Origin: JADJPG01 sp964491875
GTDB taxonomy: Bacteria > Verrucomicrobiota > Verrucomicrobiia > Limisphaerales > JADJPG01
Assembly (NCBI GenBank): GCA_964491875.1
Contig: CAZBIC010000018.1
Location: 72,063 to 136,062, forward strand
Direction of reading: 5' to 3'
DNA: 64,000 bases
The notes beneath the pieces are model-generated. The model saw only the letters and a program-made list of their open reading frames with translations. It was not told the DNA's origin and ran no database searches. Positions 1-9,600 of this stretch are shown here, piece after piece (position 1 is the first letter of the stretch; every line of letters starts with the position of its first letter). The position numbers were made by a program, and so were the translations under genes.

Positions 1-2
1 AC

Positions 3-251
3 GCCAGTGATCCATTGCCGTTGCCGGATGAACAGATCGCGCGGTGGGAGGGCATCGGTCTGGTGCGGCTGAGTTTGCAATCGCTGGACGCGCGGAGCCG
101 GAACTTGATCCGCCTGAAGTTTATCGACGAATTATCCTACAAGGAAATCAGCAGCCGCACCGGCCTGTCCGTCACGCATGTGGGCTACCTGTTGCATCAC
201 GCGATTAAGGCCGTCGCGGCGGAGCTCGCAAAAACCGGAGTTGTCCCATGA
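3..251 (+). CDS. ECF-type RNA polymerase sigma factor, C-terminal part (5' truncated by window edge)
   Basis: The open frame enters from the left edge. The visible ~82 residues form a sigma-70 region 4 helix-turn-helix: a helix around LDARSRNLIRLKF, then LSYKEISSRTGLSVTHVGYLL as the -35 recognition helices, then a short basic tail. Region 2 lies outside the window, so the ECF assignment rests on region 4 and on the neighbour. The stop overlaps the start of the next gene by four bases (ATGA). This implies translational coupling to a protein whose N-terminus looks like an anti-sigma domain, the usual layout for a sigma/anti-sigma pair. A TTG at 15 is an internal codon, not the true start. Confidence 0.8.
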   Translation, partial: ASDPLPLPDEQIARWEGIGLVRLSLQSLDARSRNLIRLKFIDELSYKEISSRTGLSVTHVGYLLHHAIKAVAAELAKTGVVP

Positions 252-3200
252 GCTTTGAACCATCCGAATCACCCCGCGACGCCATGGAAGCACGCCTCAC
301 GGCGTTGCTGCTCGGGGAACTTTCCGCCGAGGAGGAGGGAACGCTGCGCGCTGCGCTCGCGCAGGATGCCGCGCTGGCGCAACTGCACGACCGTCTCGCG
401 CGCACGCTTGGGTTGGTGCGCGAGGCGGCCGGTTCGCTTCGTGAGGAAACCACGCCGCCCGCCGAAGCGCTCCGGCTTTCGGCGGACCGGCGTGAGAAGC
501 TGCTGCAACATTTCAAGGTTATCCCGCAATCGACGCTGGCTCGGACGAAGCGTCCCTCCGTCAACTGGCGTGAATGGGCGGCTGTGGCGGCCATGTTGAT
601 GGGATTGATCGCCGTCGCCGCGATTCATTTCGCACCCAACTTTACGCGAGCGCGCTCGGCGGGTCCTGCGGTGTTCTCGGCCCAACGGAGAGAAGAGCTC
701 GGCTTGGAGCTGGCCGACGTCAGCGACGCTGTGAAGTCCGAACATCTGGTCGCGGGAACCGTCACTCGTGGGCGTTCGGAAATATCGAAATCCGCTGGAA
801 GCGCTCAGGACGTTGCGCCAGTCGCCAAGTTTTTCGCCGATGTCGCGGGTGCTGAACCAGGGTCCAAGCCGCAACCGTCGCGTCCTGCGAGCAGTCCGCG
901 TGGAAGCGAAATCGCCCTGCCACAAGTCGCTCAAACGGCGGGACTGGCAGTGCAGGATGGGGAAGCAGTTGTAGCTTTCGATTCAGTGGCTCCCGCGGAC
1001 GGTTTCGCCGATCTGAGGGCTTACTCGGTCACGCCGCGGGATAAGAACATGGGGACCATCGCGGGTCGTGTCGCTGGCCAAAGTCAGGGGTTCGCGGGTG
1101 GCGGTGTTGGTCTCGGGGGAGCCGTCGCGCCTGCCGGAGCGGTGAGTGTCGATGAACTCTTCGCGTTCAGCTCTGGTCAGGCTGCTGCCAAAGGTGACGC
1201 CACGACTACGACAATGCCGATGTACGCAACGACCCGCGAGTTGAAGTCCGACAGCAAGGCGGAGGGGGAGAAACAATTGTTCTTTGGCACCGCTGATGGC
1301 GGTGTCAGCGGCGCTGCCAATCGTGAGTTGAGGGAAAACGTCGTGAGGCAACAAATCGCCGCTGTGGATAACGCGTGGAAGGATCCTGCCCCGTTGCTCC
1401 CGCCGGCGGCTCCGGTCGTTATTCCACCGCCCGCGCAACCTGCGCAGATCACGGAAGCCTTTACAGGTCTCCCTGTTTCCGAGGATTTCGTCGCTAGAGC
1501 CCCGGGAGTCTTGCCGGAGCGTCTCGCGAAGAATCAGTCTGATCGATATTGGTTCTACGGTCAAAATCCTCCCGCGTCTCCCCCGACTCCCACTCCTGTT
1601 CCGGCCTCCAAACCAACGGAACCTACCGCACCGCCGTCGGCGGACACACCAACGACGATCACGACGCCGGCCGCGCCGAAAACGTTGGCAGAGGTGTCCT
1701 CCCTCTTCGCCGCCACTTCGTTTTCAAAAACGGCTGAGCCAAAACAAAAGGACAACATCGCTCCCGGCGCCGCCGAACTGGATCTTCTCTCCGTCACTGA
1801 ACGCCGAGCGGGCGACGTCGGGCTTCAGCCAGTGAATGGCACTGCGCTCAACACGCCCGCAGGCCCAGGACAGAAATCAGATTCGCGATGGGACTCTACA
1901 CTGGATGATTCAACCAAACTCGGGACTCGGCTGGACGTCACGGTAACCAATATTGCCGCAGCGCAGTACGCGAAATCATCTGGCGAATCATTGGGCCGCT
2001 TTGGAAACGTCGCTCTCCACGAGCGTAACTTGATCACATCCGCGCCTGAACCTGTTGAGTCGCGCTCGAAGCGCCTCGAAGTCGTCCTCCCCCAACAACT
2101 CGCGCGCGAGGCGGATGCCAAGAGCGAGGTCGAGCGTCAAAGCAGTGTCGTCGCCGGCAAGCCCCTGCAGTTGGAAAACGAAGTCTCGGAACGCAAGCGC
2201 GTTGATGAGTTCGCCGCGTTGCAGAAAGGGCTGATTGTTGAAGAAGGCCGCGTCCTGCGGCGCGCACCCGAGGCTCCGGTTCCTCAGCCCGAGGTCAGCA
2301 CGGTGGACAACGCCTTCTCCACCTTCTCGCTCAATGTCAGCGACGTCTCCTTCAAGCTGGCGGCGGCGGCATTGGAAAAGGGGCAGATGCCGGACCCCGC
2401 CACGATTCGCAGCGAGGAATTCATCAACGCCTTTGACTATCGCGACGCGGAGCCGGGCGGCAGCGCGCCCATTGCCTTCGCCTGGGAACGCGCGCGGTAT
2501 CCGTTCGCGCATGATCGCGATCTAATTCGCTTCTCGGTGAAGACGGCCGCGAGCGGTCGCCAGCCCGGCCGGCCGCTCAACCTGGTGCTGCTCATCGACA
2601 ATTCCGGTTCCATGGAACGCGCTGACCGCGTGCGCATCCGGCAGGAATGCCTGCGCGTGCTCGCCAGCCAGCTTCAGCCGCAGGACCGCGTGAGCGTCGT
2701 CTCCTTTGCGCGCACGGCCCGGCTGTGGGTGGACGGCTTGCCCGGCGGTCAGGCCGGTGAACTCCCGCAGCGCGTCGGCGGTCTCACGCCCGAAGGTGGC
2801 ACCAATCTCGAAGAGGCGATGAACCTCGCCTATCAGACCGCGCTGCGACATTTCCTCGCGAACGGCGTGAACCGCGTGGTGCTGCTCACGGATGGCGCGG
2901 CGAATCTCGGCGACGTCCAACCCGGGACTTTGAAGAAGAAAGTGGAGGCACACCGCCGGCAGGGCGTGGCGCTCGATTGCTTTGGCATCGGTTGGGATGG
3001 GTTGAACGACGAACTGCTCGAGGCCCTGTCGCGCAACGGGGACGGTCGCTACGGGTTCGTGAACACACCCGAGGCCGCGGCGGGCGAGTTCGCGGGGCAA
3101 CTCGCCGGTGCGCTCAAAGTCGCGGCGTCCGACGTGAAGGTGCAGGTGGAATGGAACCCGCGCCGCGTCACGGCTTATCGCCAGATCGGTTACGCGAAAC

Positions 3201-3616
3201 ATCAGTTGAAGAAGGAACAGTTCCGCGACAACACGGTGGACGCTGCCGAAATCGGCGCCGCGGAAGCTGGCAATGCGCTTTACACCGTGCAGGTGAATCC
3301 GCGCGGCGAAGGACCGCTCGGCACCGTCCGTGTGCGGTTCAAGGTTCCCAGCTCGGGCGACTATCGAGAGCACGAGTGGCCGCTGGACTACGACGGAAGC
3401 GCCAGGCCACTGGAGCAATCCAGCGCCGCGCTGCGACTGGCCGCGAGCGCCGCTGCGTTCAGCGAATGGCTGGTGTCGAGTCCCTTCGCCGGTGAGGTCA
3501 CGCCCGACAAACTGCTCGGCTACCTGGGCGGCGTTCCCGAAAGCTGGCCCGCTGATCCGCGTCCCAAAAAACTCGAGTGGATGATTCGCCAGGCCAAGAG
3601 CGTTTCGGGCAAGTGA
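248..3616 (+). CDS. Membrane-anchored anti-sigma-like protein fused to a YfbK-type von Willebrand factor A domain
   Basis: 1,122 residues. Residues 1-100 are Ala/Leu/Glu-rich helices (MEARLTALLLGELSAEEE) like the cytosolic anti-sigma domains found next to ECF factors in this phylum. One membrane helix follows at about 108-127, then a ~550-residue low-complexity Pro/Thr/Ala linker. From ~683 comes the YfbK/vWFA N-terminal domain, then a vWA domain with a complete metal-ion-dependent adhesion site: D784-x-S786-x-S788, T852 and D882. A YfbK C-terminal (DUF3520-like) region ends the protein. The start overlaps the sigma factor stop. Inferred role: an extracytoplasmic vWA sensor transmits a signal across the membrane to release the sigma factor. 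The family-level vWA call is firm; the anti-sigma function is inferred from position and topology. Confidence 0.8.
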   Translation: MSFEPSESPRDAMEARLTALLLGELSAEEEGTLRAALAQDAALAQLHDRLARTLGLVREAAGSLREETTPPAEALRLSADRREKLLQHFKVIPQSTLARTKRPSVNWREWAAVAAMLMGLIAVAAIHFAPNFTRARSAGPAVFSAQRREELGLELADVSDAVKSEHLVAGTVTRGRSEISKSAGSAQDVAPVAKFFADVAGAEPGSKPQPSRPASSPRGSEIALPQVAQTAGLAVQDGEAVVAFDSVAPADGFADLRAYSVTPRDKNMGTIAGRVAGQSQGFAGGGVGLGGAVAPAGAVSVDELFAFSSGQAAAKGDATTTTMPMYATTRELKSDSKAEGEKQLFFGTADGGVSGAANRELRENVVRQQIAAVDNAWKDPAPLLPPAAPVVIPPPAQPAQITEAFTGLPVSEDFVARAPGVLPERLAKNQSDRYWFYGQNPPASPPTPTPVPASKPTEPTAPPSADTPTTITTPAAPKTLAEVSSLFAATSFSKTAEPKQKDNIAPGAAELDLLSVTERRAGDVGLQPVNGTALNTPAGPGQKSDSRWDSTLDDSTKLGTRLDVTVTNIAAAQYAKSSGESLGRFGNVALHERNLITSAPEPVESRSKRLEVVLPQQLAREADAKSEVERQSSVVAGKPLQLENEVSERKRVDEFAALQKGLIVEEGRVLRRAPEAPVPQPEVSTVDNAFSTFSLNVSDVSFKLAAAALEKGQMPDPATIRSEEFINAFDYRDAEPGGSAPIAFAWERARYPFAHDRDLIRFSVKTAASGRQPGRPLNLVLLIDNSGSMERADRVRIRQECLRVLASQLQPQDRVSVVSFARTARLWVDGLPGGQAGELPQRVGGLTPEGGTNLEEAMNLAYQTALRHFLANGVNRVVLLTDGAANLGDVQPGTLKKKVEAHRRQGVALDCFGIGWDGLNDELLEALSRNGDGRYGFVNTPEAAAGEFAGQLAGALKVAASDVKVQVEWNPRRVTAYRQIGYAKHQLKKEQFRDNTVDAAEIGAAEAGNALYTVQVNPRGEGPLGTVRVRFKVPSSGDYREHEWPLDYDGSARPLEQSSAALRLAASAAAFSEWLVSSPFAGEVTPDKLLGYLGGVPESWPADPRPKKLEWMIRQAKSVSGK

Positions 3617-3677
3617 ACTTTTAACCGCCTCCATGAATACCCATCGCGGGGCTGATGACAACCGAGAGAACCACCTT

Positions 3678-6600
3678 ATGCAGACCTATCCGATTAGTTT
3701 ACTTCGTTCCGCGCCCGGTTATTTGAGGACAGCGCATCGAGCGGCAATCCTGATGACGCTTCTTGTTTCCGTGCTAGGCCTCCTCGCGCCTCCGCCAGCG
3801 CGGGCCGCCCAGGCCGAGCTGAAGAATCTCTCGCTCAACGGAGGCATCGAGGACGGCAAGGCGCGGCTCGTGATTGAGGCGAACCTGACCGGACTGCCCG
3901 GTGACAAGGACAAGGCTCTCTTCGCCACCACGCTTCAGCACTTGCTGCAGATCACCCGGGAGAAACATCTGCACACCGTCAACGCCACGTTTGAGCTTCT
4001 TCAGGGCGAGCCACGGGAGCTTTCGCTCACGCTTACCGGCGATGGCGAGATTCGGAAAGTCACCGGAGAAAAGCTGCTCGACTGGAGCGTGCGTCAGGAG
4101 ACGAACGGCACGCGAGCGCTGGTGTTGCGACCGCGCAAGTCGGACAAACCGCTCACCCAGATCGCTGTGACCATCGTCGCGGAGCGCGAGACCCCCTCCT
4201 GGCGGAATCCCGTTCAGCCGCTCACCTTCGCGCCGCCTCAGACCGCGTTGTTCAACGGCTACTTGAAAGTGGAGACCGCGCTTGAACTCGATGCTCAGCC
4301 CATTGCCCCCACGGGTCTCGTGCCCATGGACGTCAAGTTTCTGCCCGATGGGATGCGCGCTGAATCGAAGGTGGGTGAGCCGGAGCCGATCGCCTTCCGA
4401 TTCCAAGGATCGGCCTACACGCTTCCACTGAACGTGACTTTGGCCGACCCCGAGGCCCGGCGAGTCGTGCTGCGCGAGTTTCAACTCAACGGCGCGCTGA
4501 GCGATTCGGGCGCCGCCTTCACTCTCACGGCGATCGCTCGGGTGAAGAATCCGCGCGGCGGTTCCATCGCGCTGCTTTCCGGCGGTGTGGCCCTGGCTGA
4601 GCTGGAGCGCAACGCCGACTGGCGGGTGCGCTTCACGAACGATCAATTCGTCCTGATGTTCGACAAGCCCGGAGATTTCCCCGTCCGCCTCAGGTTCAAC
4701 GCGGCGGTCCGGCAGAGCGGAGGTTGGAACAAGGTGGATTTCCGTGTCGCGCCGAGCGCCCTCCAGCCAATCACGCTCGCTGGGCTGGCGGCGGACACAC
4801 AGTTCGAGTTCGCTGGGGCGGCGCGACCCGACCGCAGCGGCAGCGACTTCAAGAGCTTCCTGCCGCCGGACGGCGCCGTGAAGTTGGGCTGGAAGGAAGT
4901 GCGTGCTGAAGTGGAGGGCAAGCTGTTCTACGCGGCGGAAATGCTCGCGCAGATCAGCATCAGCCCGGGACTCATGCGGCAGACGGCGTTGATCGACGGC
5001 AAGATCATGCAGGGCGAATTGAACCGGCTGGTGGTGGCGGTACGAGGGCAGGGCAACGTCACCGCGGTGCAGGGTGCGAATCTGCTCTCGTGGAATGTCG
5101 AAGCCGGAGCGGTTGCGGGAGAGCGACGGTTGGTCATTCAATTCAACCAGCCGCAGAAGGACGCCTTCGCGGTGCAGGTGCAGATGCAGACGGAGCTGGG
5201 CGCGTTCCCTCAAGCGGTGGAGGCAATGCGCCTCCAGCCTGAGGGCGCGACGCGTTTCGCCGGTCATTTCCGCGTGGTGAACCAGGGCGCGGTGCGGCTC
5301 GAAGTCGTCCAGTCCACGGGCCTGTCGCAGATTTCGCCGGAGCAATTTCCCGAGAGCGACGCGACGAAGGCGCTGCTCGCCACGAGCGCCAGCCAGCGAT
5401 TCGCCTTCCGCTTCTCTAGCGGTGAATTCGCCCTGCGCATCAATGCGGACAACGTGCTGCCCGAGTTGAGTGTGTCTCAATTGCTCGCCTATCACCTCGG
5501 CGAAGCGGAGCTGGCGATCGACGGCGAGTTCGAACTCGACATCCGCGAGGCGCCGGTGCGCGAGGTGGTGTTGCGCGTGCCGAAGGGATTCGTCGTCGCC
5601 CGTCTCGCCGCCGCCGGTCTCAGTGATTATTTCCTGCGCGAACCGGCGGACCAGCCAGACGCGGAACTACGACTTGTCTATGGCCAGCCCATCGCCGACC
5701 GGCAGGTGATTCAACTCCGCCTGGAACGCAACGGGGCGCTCGGCCAGCCGGACTGGACGCTTCCGCGCGTGGAAGTGATGAAGGCGAAGTCCACTCGCGG
5801 CCACATCGCCGTCTCGGCGGACGCGGGGTTTCGGCTCACCCCGGATCGCACGGTCGCATTGACGGATATCGCGACGGCGTTCTTTCCGCGCAAGGTCGCG
5901 GGCATCCAGGCGGCATTCCGATTGAGCGAGCCGGCGTGGGAAGCAGCGTTGCGCGTCGAGCGCCTGCCGCAATCGATCCAGGCGGATGTCTTCCACCTGT
6001 TCTCCATCGGCGAAGGCATCGCCTACGGCAGCAGCACCATCAACTACCAGATCTCCGGAGCGCCGGTGTCGGCATTCCAAGTCGCGTTGTCGGACGAGTA
6101 TTTTAACATCGAGTTCACTGGCAAGGACGTGCGCAACTGGCAGAAGTCCACCAACGGGTATGTCGTGCAATTGAACACGCCGGTCTCCGGCACTTACACG
6201 TTGCTGGCCACGTGCGAACGGCCGTTCAAGGCCCAGGGGGAGACACTCACGTTTACCGGCGCGCGCCCGCTCGGGGTGCAGAGCGAGCAGGGTCACACGC
6301 TGGTGGTGAGCGCGTATCAGTTTCAAGTCGCTCCCGCCAATGTCTCGCCCGGATTGCTGGAGCTGGAGACCGGCGAGGTTCCCGCGGAATACCGGCTGTT
6401 CTTCGACGCGCCGATTCTCAAGGCGTACCGCTACACCGTGCGGCCGTTCAATCTGCAACTCGCGCTGAGCCCGCTCCAGCAAGGCGAGACGCTCGGGCTT
6501 GTCGTGGATCGCGCGGCACTGTCCACGCGCATCTCGAAGGATGGCGAAGTGCTGACTGACGCGCGTTACTTCGTGAAGAACCGCGGCAACCCGCACTTCC

Positions 6601-9600
6601 GTCTCACGCTGCCCGAGGGCACCACGCTCTGGGCGGCGACGGTGAACGGCGCGACGGTGGTTCCTGTGAAGGACGGCACTTCGAACCTCATTCCGCTCCC
6701 CCAGCGCGCGGATCCAAACGCGGTGCAGACGCTGGACCTCAAGCTGGCCTCGCGCTCGAAAACGCCGGCTCGTGTGACGGCGCTGGCGCCGGTGGTGGCC
6801 GCGCCGGTCTTGCTGGCGGAATGGAAGCTGGAGCCGGACACGGCGCAGCGGTTGACCTACAGAAGCGGTTCGCTCGCGCCGGCGGGGGGCGTGGCTGACC
6901 TGTCGGGCTTCGCCGGGTTGGCGCGGATGTTCAGTCGCGGCGACGCGATCCTCCAGGCCGGACTCGCGCTAGTGCTCGTCGTCTTCGGAGTCTGGGCGTG
7001 GCGCTGGGCGACGCGTGACGGAACTTTTCGCTTCGGCGTGCGGCACCTCGGAGGAACGCTCGTCGGGCTGCTGTCCGTGCTGATCGCGACCACAATCTTC
7101 CTGACGTTGCTCGACACCGCTGGCCGACAAATGCAGTCGCCGCCGCGCGGGTTAACCTTCCTGGCGCCCGTCCAGCAAAGCGGCAGCGCGTTGAGCGTCG
7201 AAGTGGCGAACGTCGCCGATGAACTGACGTTCTGGAGCGCGCTCGGTTTCGGCTGGCCCGCGTTGCTGGCGCTGGTGGTCTGGGGGCACGCCCTCCTTCG
7301 TCAGAGCGACGGGACCAGCGTGGTTCGGGTTGTCCTGGGATGGACGCTCGTCGCGTGGGCCGCGCTTCGCTGGCCGAACGGTGCCGGAGGATTTGTCGTG
7401 TTGGTGATGGCGTTTCTCGTCGTGCACGTGTTGCTTCCGTCGGCGCGAAACCTTTTCCGCGTACCACGCCGACCAGCGCCGCCAGCTGAACCCGGGCCGG
7501 CTGCGGCGACTGCGGCTCTCATCTTGGGCGCTCTCTTGTGGTTCAGCACCGGAACGGCGGAAGCCGCCGCGCCCGCGACTGCGGCCTCGTTCATTAAAGA
7601 GCCAGCGATGGCGGAGTCGGTCACGCAGGTCATTCGCGTCGAGGAGAAGTTCGCGCTGGCCACCGCGACGGTTCGCTGGCACGCGCAGAAGGATCAAGTG
7701 TTGCCGTTGATTTTCGAGCCGGCGGTGGTTACCCGAATCAGCTTCCCGACGAATGCGCTGAAGCTGGTGCAATCGTTTGCGAACTCGAAGCGTGTTCAAC
7801 AGTTGATCGCGGAACAAAGCGGAACGTTCGACATTCAGGTGCAATATCAGCTGCAGGTCGTCCAGCGAGACGGCGAGAGCGGCATCGCCTTGCCGACCCA
7901 TCACGGGCTGGTGAATCGTCTCACGTTGACGCTGGTGGATTTGGATGTGGACGTGACGTCACCCAACGCCGTGTCGGTGACTCAGGACGCGGTTTCAACC
8001 AACGCGACGACCACGGCGCTCGTCCTCGCGCCGGCGGTGGATTCGTGGATCGGCTGGAAACCGCGCAGCCGCGATGTGAAGCGCGAGAAGGCGGTGTTCT
8101 TCGCGGAGCTGTTCCAGCTCTACGTGCCCGCGGCCGGGGTTGTGGAGGGCGTGCATCAAGTGCAGTTGCGTCCGGCTCAGGGCGAGTTGAGCGAGGTCGT
8201 CTTCGACGTGCCCGGCGCGGCAACGGTGACGGATGTGATGGACGCCGCGTCCTCTGCTCCGCGATCCGAGAAGAGAAGTGCCAGCCCGTCGATCATCGCG
8301 CTCTGGCGGTTTGATCCGGACACGCGAAAGCTGCGCGTGACACTGAACGCTCCGCAATCGCGACCGTTCACTTTGATTGTGCGCTCTCAATTGGCGACCG
8401 GCCCACTGCCGTTGAATCAGAATGCCGGTTTGCTGTCTGTGGTTGGCGCGGCGGGCCAGCTGGGATCCATCGGCATCGCCACCGGTTCAGAAGTGCAGCT
8501 CGACGCAGTGGCGGCGGACAACTTCTCGTCGATCAACCTCGAAGACTTTCCCGCACCGGTGCTCAATCCGCTCCGCGCGCAGATCGCCGGCATCACGCTG
8601 CGCCGCGCTTTCCGCTACGCGGACGCCAAGGGTGAGATTGGGATCAAAGCGTCGGCGGTTGAGCCGGATGTGCGCGTAGAGACGCAGGAGACGCTCTCGC
8701 TGAGCGAGGATCGCACGTTGCTCGCGGCCAATGTTTCGGTCGCGGTCACACGCGCGGGCATTTTCCGGCTCAGTTTCCTGCTGGCGACGAACCTCGACGT
8801 GGAGAGCATCAGCGGCGCGGCGTTGAGTCATTGGACGGAGTTGAAGGCGCCCGAGGGTCGCATCATCACCCTGCATCTGAAGGGAAAGACCGAGGGCCAG
8901 CAGCAATTCAGCGTGAATCTCGCTGGACCGGGCACGAAGGCGACGACGAACTACATCGTGCCGCGGCTGACGTTTCGCGAGGCCGGCAAGCAACGCGGGC
9001 AACTGGTGATTGTGCCGGAGCAGGGCATGCGACTGCAGGTCGGGACGCGAGATGGCGTCACGCAGCTGGATCCGCAGAAGTCGGGCATCCGGCAGAAGGG
9101 CGTGCTCGCGTTCCGGTTGTTGCAATCACCGTGGAGTCTCGCACTCGGCATCGAACAAGTGGACGCGTGGGTGCAGGTGACCAGTCTGCAGCACGCGACT
9201 GTGACGGAAGCTCAGGTCAAGGTGGCGGCGAACTTACAGTATCAGATCGAGAACACCGGCTTGAAGTCACTGCGCGTGCGCGTGCCGACGAACGCGGAGA
9301 GCGTGCGGTTCCGCGGTGAACAGGTGGCGGATTTTCTCGTCGTGCCCGGCAGCGTGACGAACGATATGCAGACCTGGGAGGTGAAGCTGCATCGCCGCAT
9401 CATCGGCAAGTATCTGCTGCAGGCGACGTGGCAGACGCTCGTGCCCGAAGCCGCGACGAATGTGCCGGTGCGGGGCGTTGAATGTCTCGATGCGAATCTT
9501 CAACGCGGTTTCGTGACGGTGCAATCCGGTGGCCGGTTGCAGGTCCGGGCGCAGGCGCTGCCCGCCGCGCTTCAGCCCGCCGAGTGGCAGGCCATTCCCC